From the NCBI GenBank assembly GCA_937873495.1, contig CALMXZ010000011.1, positions 470,808 through 534,807 on the forward strand: DNA of 64,000 nt. Direction: 5' to 3'. This document shows, one piece after another, positions 1 to 7,871 of this stretch; the first letter of the stretch is position 1; the number at the start of each line of letters is the position of its first letter. Under the pieces are notes generated by a model, which was not told where the DNA came from, did no database searches, and was given only the letters and a program-made list of their open reading frames with translations. The position numbers and the translations under genes were made by a program. Source of the stretch: an uncultured Trueperaceae bacterium. GTDB lineage: Bacteria; Deinococcota; Deinococci; Deinococcales; Trueperaceae.

Positions 1-1267
1 GCGCCAGAAGGCTTCGACCGCTGGCCGCGAGGTTGGAGAGCCAGTCGGTGCCAAGGTCACGCGCCGGCGCAGCGCTGCCGTCGAGCAGGCCGCGCGCCAT
101 GGTGAGGGCGGCGTCGAGCACGTCGGGGGGGAACGCCTCGGTGCCTTCGGAGCCGCCGTACCAGGCGAGCACCGGCGTCTGGTCGGCGTCGACCAGCAGC
201 AGGTAGTCGACGCCCCAGCCCGGCGCCCTGGCGCCGGCCGCTTGGACCACGCCGAGCTCGACCCTAAGGATGGGCGCGGAGAGCGGCAGCCCACCCGACA
301 GCCCCTCGACAGTGGCCGCGACGGCGTCGACGACGCCCGACACGCGCTTCTGCTCCGAGTTCCTGAGGATGGGCAGGACCGTGATGCCGACGGTCAGCAG
401 CGTGACGAGGAGGGTGACGATGCCAGGCAGGGTGGCGGCGCTGGCCACGCCGCGCCGGAGGGCGCCCCGCTCGAGCGCCGGCGGTTCGCGCACCAGGGTC
501 GTCCTGAGCGGGTCGCGGGGCGGGGTGGTCGTCGTGTGCCCCGGCGCCGGCGTGGCATGGAACCTGTCCGACTCCCGCCGCTCGGCACTCGACCTGGTGT
601 CGGCCTCGGCGCCCCTGTCGGTCGCCCGGCCGGAGGCGGTCGTCCGCCCTGAGGCAGTGGTCCGCCCTGAGGCAGTGGTCTGCCCTGTGGCAGTGGCGCG
701 CACGGAGCTCGCGGTGACGGCAGGGTCGGCGGCAGGGTCGGTGGCCCGCCCGGCGGCCGGCTCCTGGTCGCCGGCTTCGCGGCCGACGTCCTGCCGATCG
801 GCCGTGCGCCACGCCCGCCCTTCGCCGCTGGCCGACACGCCCTCGCCGGCCGAGACGCCGCCGGTCGACGACATACCGCCGGCCTGCTCGACGCTCCTCC
901 CGGCCCGCCCCTCGGGCGGCGCGTAAGCGGACACGTCCGACTCGGTCCTGTCGAGGACGGCGGTGGACGACGGGTCGGCGGCCGTGCCCGGCGTGGCGGC
1001 GCCGGCGGAGGCCGCGTCGGCCGAGAAGGCCGCGATCGGGCCGTCCGGGCTCTCCTCGCGCACCTCGACCAGCAGGCCGGCGGCCCGCATGATGTTCTGA
1101 ACCGTCCGCGCCTCGCGCTCCGGCACGGCGCGCGTGACCGGCCCTGGCACCCGGGCCAGGAGCTTCTCCGCCTTGTCAGTCGGGATGCGGAACCCGGAAG
1201 CGACCTTGTCCGCCGCACCCCGCATGTCGGCCGGCAGCGGTTCTCTGACGAGCACCACGTACTTCAT
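1..1267 (-). CDS. Membrane-anchored protein with N-terminal L7/L12-like domain (3' end outside window)
   Basis: This reading frame is open from an ATG at 1267 to the window edge, about 422 codons without a stop. Residues 1-72 have the spacing of a ribosomal L7/L12 C-terminal or ClpS-like fold (KAEKLLARVPGPV, then EARTVQNIMRAAGLLVEV). A long Ala/Ser/Thr/Gly-rich linker follows, with three TTASGR repeats near residue 192-210. One membrane segment lies at about 275-298, and the extracytoplasmic part (LLLVDADQTPVLAWYGG) recalls a small PAS/Cache-like sensor. The ATG overlaps the stop of the upstream DUF4388 gene by ATGA, so the two are probably translated together. Function unknown; the domain assignments are inference from pattern. 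Confidence 0.8.
   Translation of the reverse strand, partial: MKYVVLVREPLPADMRGAADKVASGFRIPTDKAEKLLARVPGPVTRAVPEREARTVQNIMRAAGLLVEVREESPDGPIAAFSADAASAGAATPGTAADPSSTAVLDRTESDVSAYAPPEGRAGRSVEQAGGMSSTGGVSAGEGVSASGEGRAWRTADRQDVGREAGDQEPAAGRATDPAADPAVTASSVRATATGQTTASGRTTASGRTTASGRATDRGAEADTRSSAERRESDRFHATPAPGHTTTTPPRDPLRTTLVREPPALERGALRRGVASAATLPGIVTLLVTLLTVGITVLPILRNSEQKRVSGVVDAVAATVEGLSGGLPLSAPILRVELGVVQAAGARAPGWGVDYLLLVDADQTPVLAWYGGSEGTEAFPPDVLDAALTMARGLLDGSAAPARDLGTDWLSNLAASGRSLLA
643..696. repeat. 18-bp tandem repeat, three copies, in frame
   Basis: Units GTCCGCCCTGAGGCAGTG at 643-660 and 661-678 are identical, and a diverged third copy lies at 679-696. The 18-bp period keeps the frame of the overlapping minus-strand gene and encodes the TTASGR repeats of its linker. 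Confidence 0.8.
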
Positions 1268-2154
1268 GGCTTCCTCCTTGGCCGGGTGGCGGAGCCGTCG
1301 CGATCGGGGCCTCCGCGGCCGCCGCCCTTGCGGGGGGCATCCTCTTCGCTTCGTGAGCCGCGCGCCTGCTGGTCGAGCGAGAAGAGCCGGCGCAGCTCGG
1401 CGACGCGGCGCGAGAACTCGGCGCGGCGCTCGCTCGAATGGATGGCGCGCCCGACCTCTTCCAGGAACTCACCCACGCCGCTGACCGGCAACGTGTCCGG
1501 GCTCACCCCCAGGTCCATCAGCGCGTCCTCCACCACTATGCTACCGACCGGCCCCATGAGGTCGACCGTCTCCCTGGCCACCTCCCTGACGAACCGCGGG
1601 TCCGCGACGGCCAGGGTGGCGAACTCGGCGAGGCCCTCGTCGAGCAGCTCCTGCGCCGCGGCCACGGTCTCCTCGACCGGCTTCCCGATGGTGACGGCCA
1701 ACTGCCGCAAGCTGCCAACCCCGTCGATGGTGCGCCATAGCTGGAGGGCGGCGAGGGTCAGCATGACGGACTCCTCGCGCCCCCGGCTCTCGGCCACGCG
1801 CAAGACCGTGTCGGCAGCGGCGCTCGGGCCGCCGGCAGCCTCGCCCGTGTCGACCAGGTGGGACGCCTCGAGCAGGAGCGTGTCGGCGTTGCGGCTCATG
1901 GACTTGCGCTTGGGCGTCTCACCGGGGCGGAACGCGAAGCGCCCCTCGCGCCACTCGAGCATGGCGGCCATGGCGGCCACGTCGTACAGGGGTCGGGCCT
2001 CGACGAGCACGATGACGCCGTTCTCGAGGTACACGCGCCCGTGCCGCCGCTCCGGATGGACGAGCGCGAGGCAGCCGGTAGCCTGACTGAGCGCCAGGTA
2101 CTGGAGCACGTTGGCGACCACCCCTTCGTCAAGCCGGCCGTTCAATGTAGACAC
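1264..2154 (-). CDS. DUF4388 (PATAN-like) domain protein
   Basis: The protein is 296 aa. Residues 1-100 form a DUF4388 domain (STLNGRLDEGVVANVLQYLA, then TGCLALVHPERRHGRVYLENGVIVLVEA), a family common in Deinococcota and myxobacteria, often beside signalling or gliding genes. A winged-helix-like segment (LWRTIDGVGSLRQLAVTIGK) and a C-terminal helical region resembling DUF8082 follow. I chose GTG 2154 because GAGGTG sits six bases upstream; GTG 2163 is also possible. It is divergent from the homoisocitrate dehydrogenase gene and overlaps the next minus-strand gene by ATGA. A role as a cytoplasmic adaptor for the membrane partner is inferred. Confidence 0.8.
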   Translation of the reverse strand: MSTLNGRLDEGVVANVLQYLALSQATGCLALVHPERRHGRVYLENGVIVLVEARPLYDVAAMAAMLEWREGRFAFRPGETPKRKSMSRNADTLLLEASHLVDTGEAAGGPSAAADTVLRVAESRGREESVMLTLAALQLWRTIDGVGSLRQLAVTIGKPVEETVAAAQELLDEGLAEFATLAVADPRFVREVARETVDLMGPVGSIVVEDALMDLGVSPDTLPVSGVGEFLEEVGRAIHSSERRAEFSRRVAELRRLFSLDQQARGSRSEEDAPRKGGGRGGPDRDGSATRPRRKP

Positions 2155-2163
2155 CAGTAGCAC

Positions 2164-2346
2164 CTCGATCGGTCGCCATCCTACCAGCGGCCGGGGCGGG
2201 CGGCGGACCGTGGTAGCTTGGTACCGCTGCGCCGGTACCGGCAGCGCAAGCGCCAGCCGGCACGCAGATGTAACGACCAGGCTGGGGCGCGAACGCTGCG
2301 AAGGCCCACGGCCCATCACCGACCGGCGCCACAGTAGGAGTCCTTC
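2164..2346. promoter_or_regulatory. Divergent intergenic region with inverted repeat
   Basis: This 183-nt spacer separates the DUF4388 gene (-) and the dehydrogenase gene (+). It holds a perfect 7-bp inverted repeat GGTACCG/CGGTACC at 2220-2239 and a minus-strand TAGGAT box near 2174-2179. An AGGAG six bases before ATG 2347 serves the plus gene. No clear -35 element is visible. Confidence 0.4.
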
Positions 2347-3339
2347 ATGCACAGCATCTGCCTGATCCCTGGCGACGGCATCGGCCAGGAGGTCGTACCG
2401 GCGGCCCGCCGGCTGCTCGAGGCCACCGGCCTACCCATCGAGTTCCGCACGGTCGAGGCCGGCTGGGGCACCTTCACGACGCAGGGGACGAGCGTTCCGG
2501 ACGCCACTCTCGCGGCCGTGCGCTCGGCCGACGCCACCCTCGCCGGCGCCTTCACCAGCCCGTCCAAGCGCGTCGAGGGCCATCAGGGCGCCATCCGCTA
2601 CATGCGCCGCACCCTCGATCTCTTCTCGAACCTCCGACCGGCGCGCTCGCGCCCCGTCCCGGGAAGCCGGGAAGGGATCGACATGCTCATGGTGCGCGAG
2701 AACACGGAAGGCCTGTACGTGGAGAAGGAGCGGCGCTACGGCGACGTGGCGATCGCAGACGCCGTCGTGACCAAGCGCGCCAGCGAGCGCATCGCGAAGG
2801 TGGCGCTCGAGCAGGCCATGCGCCGCCGCAAGCGCCTGGCCGTCGTACACAAGGCCAACGTCCTGCCGCTGACCTCCGGCTTGTTCCTCGACACGGTCAT
2901 GAGCGTGGCGAAGGAGTACCCCGAGGTGGAGACGTACGACGTCATCGTCGACGCCGCCGCCATGAAGCTGGTCCGCGACCCGCAGTCGTTCGACGTGCTC
3001 GTCTCCACCAACCTCTTCGGCGACATCCTCTCCGACCTCATGGCCGGCCTGACGGGCGGGCTCGGGCTCGCCCCGAGCGCGAACCTCGGTGAGAAGTACG
3101 CCGTCTTCGAGCCGGTGCACGGCAGCGCCCCCGACATCGCCGGCAAGGGGATCGCCAACCCGACCGCCACGTTCCTGACGGCGGCCATGCTCCTCGACCA
3201 CATCGGCGAGCGCAACACGGCGCGGCGCATCGAGCGGGCCGTCGACGACGTGCTCACCAACGGGGAGCTCACGCCCGACCTGGGCGGCCGCGCCACGACG
3301 GCGAGCCTCACAGACGCCGTCATCGCGGCGCTCGACTGA
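2347..3339 (+). CDS. hicdh: Homoisocitrate dehydrogenase (lysine biosynthesis, AAA pathway)
   Basis: The 330-aa enzyme would oxidatively decarboxylate homoisocitrate to 2-oxoadipate with NAD in the alpha-aminoadipate route to lysine. It shows the isocitrate/isopropylmalate dehydrogenase fold: GDGIG at residues 9-13, the substrate region [10 protein letters not shown] at 101-110, RENTEGLYV at 117-125, metal-binding Asp residues in NLFGDILSD at 222-230, and [15 protein letters not shown] near 258-272. Wording and length match the Thermus thermophilus enzyme as I remember it more closely than LeuB or Icd. The start has AGGAG six bases upstream. It stands alone, with no other lysine gene in the window. 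Isocitrate side activity, as in Thermus, cannot be excluded. Confidence 0.9.
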   Translation: MHSICLIPGDGIGQEVVPAARRLLEATGLPIEFRTVEAGWGTFTTQGTSVPDATLAAVRSADATLAGAFTSPSKRVEGHQGAIRYMRRTLDLFSNLRPARSRPVPGSREGIDMLMVRENTEGLYVEKERRYGDVAIADAVVTKRASERIAKVALEQAMRRRKRLAVVHKANVLPLTSGLFLDTVMSVAKEYPEVETYDVIVDAAAMKLVRDPQSFDVLVSTNLFGDILSDLMAGLTGGLGLAPSANLGEKYAVFEPVHGSAPDIAGKGIANPTATFLTAAMLLDHIGERNTARRIERAVDDVLTNGELTPDLGGRATTASLTDAVIAALD

Positions 3340-3357
3340 CCACCGTCGGCGCCGGCG

Positions 3358-3390
3358 GGCGGGCCGCCGGGGTCCGCCTGCCGGCCCGCC
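3358..3390 (+). terminator. GC-rich hairpin after the dehydrogenase gene
   Basis: A 9-bp perfect stem GGCGGGCCG/CGGCCCGCC encloses a 15-nt loop 19 nt after the stop codon. There is no T-tract, so termination is plausible but not certain. Confidence 0.45.
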
Positions 3391-3396
3391 TTACGG

Positions 3397-3402
3397 TAGA
3401 TT
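3397..3402 (+). promoter_or_regulatory. -10 box TAGATT upstream of a mini-ORF and ftsX
   Basis: TAGATT lies seven bases before GTG 3410. The geometry matches the other predicted leaderless promoters in this window. Confidence 0.5.
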
Positions 3403-3409
3403 GGTGCCC

Positions 3410-3457
3410 GTGACCCCGCCCCACGAGGCTTACGAGCGCTTGGAGCTACGCGCATGA
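3410..3457 (+). CDS. Possible 15-codon leaderless leader ORF overlapping ftsX
   Basis: GTG 3410 opens a 15-codon frame (MTPPHEAYERLELRA) whose TGA stop at 3455-3457 overlaps the ATG of ftsX as ATGA. The frame contains a GGAG that could act as the SD for ftsX. It starts seven bases after a TAGATT box, so ribosomes could load on the 5' end, translate this frame and re-initiate at ftsX. It may have no peptide function. A second example of this arrangement occurs at 56479. Confidence 0.35.
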   Translation: MTPPHEAYERLELRA

Positions 3458-4317
3458 TGTACGCGTTCCTCCAAGCCATGCGCGCCATCCGCGGCAACTG
3501 GGTCGCGAGCGTCTCGACGATCACGACGATGACGCTCTCGCTGACCATCCTGGTCGGCTTCAGCCTCCTGAGCGTCAACCTCAACAACGCGCTCGCCCAG
3601 TTGCAGGGCGAGCTCGAGCTGGCGGCCTACCTGACCGACGGCGCCAACGTGCAGCAGCTGACGGCGACCGTGCGCGCCTGGCCGGAGGTGGAGCGCCTCG
3701 AGTTCGTCTCCAAGAGCCAGGCGTTGTCCGAGATGGTCGCCGACCTCCCCGCCCTCGGCCGGGCGGCCGGGCTCGTCGAGAACCCTCTGCCGGACACGTT
3801 CCACTTGCGCCTCTACGACCCGTCGCAGACTCAGCTGGTGCGCCTGCGGCTCGAACAGCTCCCCGGCGTGGACGAGGTTGACGACTCGAGCGCCGCCGTG
3901 GCGACGTTCCTAGCCCTCAACGACGTCCTGCGCATCGGCGGCTCCATCCTCATCGTCGTCCTGCTCGGCGCGGCCGTGTTCGCGATCGTGAACTCCATCA
4001 GGGCGGCCATAACGGCGCGCAAGGAGGAGATCGACGTCATGCGCCTGGTGGGGGCGAGCCGCGGCTTCATCAGGGCGCCGTTCCTCCTCGAGGGGTTGCT
4101 CCTAGGGCTGATCAGCGCCGTGCTCTCGCTCGGCCTCGCCATCCCCGGCTACCAGTCGGCCGTGGCGCGCCTCTCCGAGCAGTTCGCGTTCGTACCGTTC
4201 GTGCGCGACAGCGGGCTGCTCGCCTGGATCGCGTCCCTCCTCGCCGTCCTCGCGATCCTCGTCGGCCTCGTCGGCAGCGCCATCGCCGTAGCTCAGCACC
4301 TGCGGGAGCACGACTGA
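3454..4317 (+). CDS. ftsX: Cell-division protein FtsX
   Basis: The 287-aa integral membrane protein is the permease-like half of FtsEX, which couples ATP hydrolysis to activation of peptidoglycan hydrolases at the septum. It has an N-terminal membrane segment at about 20-43, an extracytoplasmic domain at about 50-155 (ELELAAYLTDGANVQQL) and three C-terminal membrane segments, with the FtsX motif VNSIRAAITARKEEIDVMRLVGASRGFI between the first two. FtsE is normally encoded just upstream but is absent here. The following gene encodes an EnvC-like activator, the usual partner. The start choice rests on the ATGATG and a GGAG ten bases before it. Confidence 0.92.
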   Translation: MMYAFLQAMRAIRGNWVASVSTITTMTLSLTILVGFSLLSVNLNNALAQLQGELELAAYLTDGANVQQLTATVRAWPEVERLEFVSKSQALSEMVADLPALGRAAGLVENPLPDTFHLRLYDPSQTQLVRLRLEQLPGVDEVDDSSAAVATFLALNDVLRIGGSILIVVLLGAAVFAIVNSIRAAITARKEEIDVMRLVGASRGFIRAPFLLEGLLLGLISAVLSLGLAIPGYQSAVARLSEQFAFVPFVRDSGLLAWIASLLAVLAILVGLVGSAIAVAQHLREHD

Positions 4318-4329
4318 GCGAACAGGCCG

Positions 4330-4348
4330 GACCCGCGCTGCGCGGGTC
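4330..4348 (+). terminator. Short GC hairpin between ftsX and the EnvC-like gene
   Basis: GACCCGCG and CGCGGGTC form an 8-bp stem around CTG, 12 nt after the ftsX stop. The string CGCGGGTC(G/A)TCCA is repeated just after. There is no T-tract. Confidence 0.35.
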
Positions 4349-4391
4349 GTCCAAGGCCGGCGCGGGTCATCCACCGGTCACGAACCGCTGC

Positions 4392-4397
4392 TAGACT
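4392..4397 (+). promoter_or_regulatory. -10 box TAGACT, leaderless start of the EnvC-like gene
   Basis: TAGACT lies six bases before GTG 4404, and no SD is present. The mRNA is predicted to begin at or next to the start codon. Confidence 0.6.
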
Positions 4398-4403
4398 TGG
4401 CCC

Positions 4404-5717
4404 GTGCCGCGTGTCCGGTTGCTCCGCGTAGGGATCCTCGCTGTGGCCTTGACGGCCGCTGCGCCGGCGCTGAGCACTGCGAGCGCCCAGCCGAGCCTCA
4501 CCAGCCCGGAGCGTCAGGCGCTCGAGCAGGACATCGCCAGGTACCAGGACCTGCTCGCCGAGCGGCAGCTGCAGCTCGTGGAGATACAGAAGGCGCTCGG
4601 GCAGACGTCCGGTCAGTTGGAGCAGCGCATCGCGGAGCGCGACAAGGTGAGCGAGCAGCTCGCGGCCAAGCGCCGCGAGCGTGAGCAGCTCGTGGCGCGC
4701 ATAGGAGCCCTGGAGGCGGAGCGCACCGCCACCGAGGCGCAGGTCGCCGCGCTCGACGAGCGCCTGGCGGCCATGGCCGAGCGCATCCAGGACCTGCTGC
4801 TGAGCCATTACAAGCAGAAGGGGCGCGACGTCACCTCGAGCCTCGCGACCAGCAAGACCTTCCATGAGCTGCGGGTGCGCAACCACTACCTCGGCCTCCT
4901 CGCGGAGCAGGACGCCGACGTCGTCAACGAGCTCGACGCGGTCCTCGAGGAGCGGAAGGCCGCCAAGGCGCAGCTCGACGCGCAGCTCCTCGAGCTGCAG
5001 GCGGCCGAGGCAGAGCTGACGCGCACCGAGGCGGAGCTGGCGGCCGCCCGCCAACGGCTCGAACAGGTGCTCTCCGAGCTCAACGCCACGCGCGCCGGCC
5101 AGCTCATCCAGCAGCAGAACCTCCTGGAGGAGCAGACGCGGCTCGAGGGGAGCCTCGGCGACGTCAACCGCCAGCTCGAGCAGGAGATCGCGCGCCTCAG
5201 GGCCGAGGAGGCGGCGGCCAGGGCGGCGGCGGCGCAGTACGCGCAGGACCGCGAGAAGCAGCTCGAGCTGCAGCGTCAGGCGGACGCGGCGCGCAGCCGG
5301 GCCGACGCGCTCACCGCACCCCTGGCGCCGCTGACGACGGGCTTCACGCGCCCGTTCGACGGCGCCAAGCTCATCAGCCGCTTCGGCGAGGGGAACAACT
5401 CGTACCTCGGCATCCAGGCCCCCGCCAACAACTCGGCCGTGCGCGCCGTCCAGGCGGGCCGCGTGTCCGCCGTCACCTACCTCGGCGCCAACTTCGGCTA
5501 CATGGTCGGCGTGCAGCACGCCGGGGGCCTCACCAGCGTCTACGTGAACCTCCGCCAGCCGCTCGTCGACCTGTTCGACGACGTTCAACAGGGCGCCGTG
5601 CTCGGCTACCTCGGCGGCGGCACCCTCACTCCCCCGGACGTCCTGCAGTTCTACGCTCAACGCGCCACCGGGTCGAACAGCCCGTTCATCGATCCGGCGC
5701 CGCTCCTGGGCTGGTGA
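4404..5717 (+). CDS. EnvC/NlpD-like murein hydrolase activator
   Basis: The 437-aa protein carries a signal peptide (LLRVGILAVALTAAAPALSTASA), long coiled coils over about residues 30-300 rich in Glu, Gln, Arg and Leu, and a C-terminal LytM/M23-like domain at about 313-437. The catalytic zinc ligands of M23 peptidases look lost: the HxxxD position reads YLGIQAPAN and the HxH position reads LQFYAQ. That is how EnvC-type activators look, as opposed to active endopeptidases. It follows ftsX, as EnvC and PcsB partners often do, and probably works outside the membrane, driven by FtsEX. GTG 4404 is chosen because of the TAGACT box. Confidence 0.85.
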   Translation: MPRVRLLRVGILAVALTAAAPALSTASAQPSLTSPERQALEQDIARYQDLLAERQLQLVEIQKALGQTSGQLEQRIAERDKVSEQLAAKRREREQLVARIGALEAERTATEAQVAALDERLAAMAERIQDLLLSHYKQKGRDVTSSLATSKTFHELRVRNHYLGLLAEQDADVVNELDAVLEERKAAKAQLDAQLLELQAAEAELTRTEAELAAARQRLEQVLSELNATRAGQLIQQQNLLEEQTRLEGSLGDVNRQLEQEIARLRAEEAAARAAAAQYAQDREKQLELQRQADAARSRADALTAPLAPLTTGFTRPFDGAKLISRFGEGNNSYLGIQAPANNSAVRAVQAGRVSAVTYLGANFGYMVGVQHAGGLTSVYVNLRQPLVDLFDDVQQGAVLGYLGGGTLTPPDVLQFYAQRATGSNSPFIDPAPLLGW

Positions 5718-5756
5718 GCCGTGGCGGTGCGTGAACGCGGCAGGGGGAGCTAGCCC

Positions 5757-7871
5757 ATGATCTGCTCGGCTTGCGGCACGGCCAACCCGACCGGCATGCG
5801 CTACTGCGGCATGTGCGGCGTGCCCCTCGACCGCCAGGCCGGAGCCGCCCGCGAGCGGCGGCGCGTGAGCATGCTCTTCGTCGACCTCTCCGGCTTCAGC
5901 GGCCTCACGCGCGACCTCGACCCCGAGGACCTGCGCGACCTGGCCGACGAGGTCCTGACCGTCGTGACCGGGGTGGTGGAGACGTACGACGGCTACGTCG
6001 ACGCCCTCAAGGGCGACGGCCTGCTCGCCCTCTTCGGGGCGCCGCACTCCCACCCCGACGACGCGCTACGCGCCGTGCTGGCCGGGGCGGCCAGCCTGCG
6101 GGCCATCGAGGACATCGGCAAGAGCAGGGGGTTGCCCCTCAAGGCGCGGGCGGGCGTCAACACCGGGATCGTCATCGCGGGGGCCATCGGCTCCGGCAGG
6201 GTGCGCTCCTACACGGTGATGGGCAGCGCGGTGAACCTCGCCGCCCGCCTGGAGGAGGCCGCCGCGCCTGGCGACGTGTGGGTGGGGCCCGAGACGCACC
6301 AAGCGACGCGCCACCGGATCCACTACCAACCGACCGGACCCATCAGCTTGCACGGCTTCCCCGACATCACCTCGGCGCACCGGCTCGTGATGCCGAAGCA
6401 GCAGCAGACCGACCCGTACGCCCACGTCCCATTCATAGGCCGCACGAACGAGTTGGCGGTCCTGCGGTCCGTCTACGACGAGGCCGTCGGGAGCGGGAGC
6501 GCGCGCGAGGCGTGGCTCGTCGGCGAGGCAGGTCGTGGGAAGACGCGCCTCGTGCGGGAGTTCCTCAAGCGACTCGGCGGGCGCCCGCTGGTCCTGTGGC
6601 TCGAGCAGTCGGTGACGGAGGAGGCGGCGTTCGCCGGCCTCGGCCGCCAGCTCTTCGCGCTCCACCTGGCCGAGGAGCCCCGCTCGGCCGCGCCGCGCGT
6701 GCAGCGCCTGCTCCACGGGCTCCTGCCTGGCGAACCGCGGTGGCACCAGCTCATCCTAGAGAGCCTCGACCTCGCCCAGCGCTCGACGTGGACGCGCATC
6801 GAGCGGCGCAGCATCGACCGGACCAACGTGGCGTGGCGCGACCTGCTCGTCGCCCTGACGCGCAGGGGGCCGGGCACCGAGCACGGGCAGGTGAGGCCGT
6901 TGGTGCTGATCGTCGAGAACGAGCCCAACGACCCGGCCTCGCGCGAGTTCGTCGCCCTCGCCGCCACGGCCGAGGCGCCGCTGCTCGTCCTGCGCACGTC
7001 GCGGCGCCACGGCGTCGACCACGCCAAGGTCGTCCACCTCCCCGCGCTCACCCCCGAGGAGAGCCTGAGGCTCCTTGGCGAGGTGGCCGGTCCGGCGCTG
7101 CGCGTGGCCGCCGCGGGGTTGGTCGAGCAGGTCGGCGGGGTGCCTGCTTTCGTGCTCGAGCTTGGCAGGGCGCTCTCCGTGGCCTCCCTCGACTCGTTCC
7201 CCGGCTCCCTCGCCTCGCTCCTGCAGGCGCGCCTCGACATGATCGACGCCCCGCACCGGCGCCTGCTCGCCCACGCCGCGCTCGCCGGCGAGGTCGTGTG
7301 GGAGGGGCTGCTGCGCGAGCTGGCCGGCCCGGCCGTTCCCGGCGACGTCGAGGTGCTGCTGCGCGAGAAAGTGCTCGTCGCCCAGACGAGCTCTTCGATC
7401 CCTGACGAGCTCGAGTACCGCTTCCAGAGCGAGTTCCTGCGCAACGGGTTGCTGCGCATGATCCCGTTCTCGGAGCGGCCGGTGCTCCACCTGCGGATCG
7501 CGACCTGGCTCGAGCGCAACGCGCCGTTGAGTTTCTCCGCCATGACCGCCGAGCACTTCGCCTTGGGCGGGGCGCCCGACGCCGCGTACGCCCACTACCT
7601 CACCGCCGCCGACCTCGCCACGGCGCAAGACGACTCCGCGCGCGCGTTCGAGCTCTTCGAGCGACTGCTGAGGCTCCCCATCCCACCCGAGCTGCAGGCG
7701 GAAGGGGCGTTGGCGTTGACGCAGGCGGCCCTGAGCCTGGGAGCGGGCGAGCGGGCACGGTCCGCTTTCGAACTGGCCGAGGGCTACCTGGCGGGCTGCG
7801 CGCCCGACGCGCGCCGCGAGCTCGGCAGGGTGCTGGAGCAGCTCGGGCACGACCTCGCGCTGCTCACTTAA
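5757..7871 (+). CDS. Zinc-ribbon class III nucleotide cyclase with AAA/STAND ATPase region
   Basis: The 704-aa protein starts with a zinc ribbon (C3, C6, C17, C20). A class III adenylate/guanylate cyclase domain follows at about 35-200, with both metal Asp sites (FVDLSGFSGL and KGDGLLALFG) and the GVNTGIVIAGAIG/NLAARLEEA region. An ATPase begins at about 220, with Walker A GEAGRGKT near 256-263, followed by a helical C-terminal part. Such cyclase-ATPase proteins are usually large soluble signalling enzymes making cAMP; product and regulator are not shown here. It follows the EnvC-like gene by 39 nt with GGGGGAG as SD, so it is probably co-transcribed. Its stop overlaps the convergent next gene. 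Confidence 0.85.
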   Translation: MICSACGTANPTGMRYCGMCGVPLDRQAGAARERRRVSMLFVDLSGFSGLTRDLDPEDLRDLADEVLTVVTGVVETYDGYVDALKGDGLLALFGAPHSHPDDALRAVLAGAASLRAIEDIGKSRGLPLKARAGVNTGIVIAGAIGSGRVRSYTVMGSAVNLAARLEEAAAPGDVWVGPETHQATRHRIHYQPTGPISLHGFPDITSAHRLVMPKQQQTDPYAHVPFIGRTNELAVLRSVYDEAVGSGSAREAWLVGEAGRGKTRLVREFLKRLGGRPLVLWLEQSVTEEAAFAGLGRQLFALHLAEEPRSAAPRVQRLLHGLLPGEPRWHQLILESLDLAQRSTWTRIERRSIDRTNVAWRDLLVALTRRGPGTEHGQVRPLVLIVENEPNDPASREFVALAATAEAPLLVLRTSRRHGVDHAKVVHLPALTPEESLRLLGEVAGPALRVAAAGLVEQVGGVPAFVLELGRALSVASLDSFPGSLASLLQARLDMIDAPHRRLLAHAALAGEVVWEGLLRELAGPAVPGDVEVLLREKVLVAQTSSSIPDELEYRFQSEFLRNGLLRMIPFSERPVLHLRIATWLERNAPLSFSAMTAEHFALGGAPDAAYAHYLTAADLATAQDDSARAFELFERLLRLPIPPELQAEGALALTQAALSLGAGERARSAFELAEGYLAGCAPDARRELGRVLEQLGHDLALLT

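Noticed and set aside
4293-6053. 586-codon open frame antisense to the EnvC-like gene
   Set aside because: It mirrors the codon pattern of the real gene and has no domain, promoter or SD; the plus strand encodes a clear family member.
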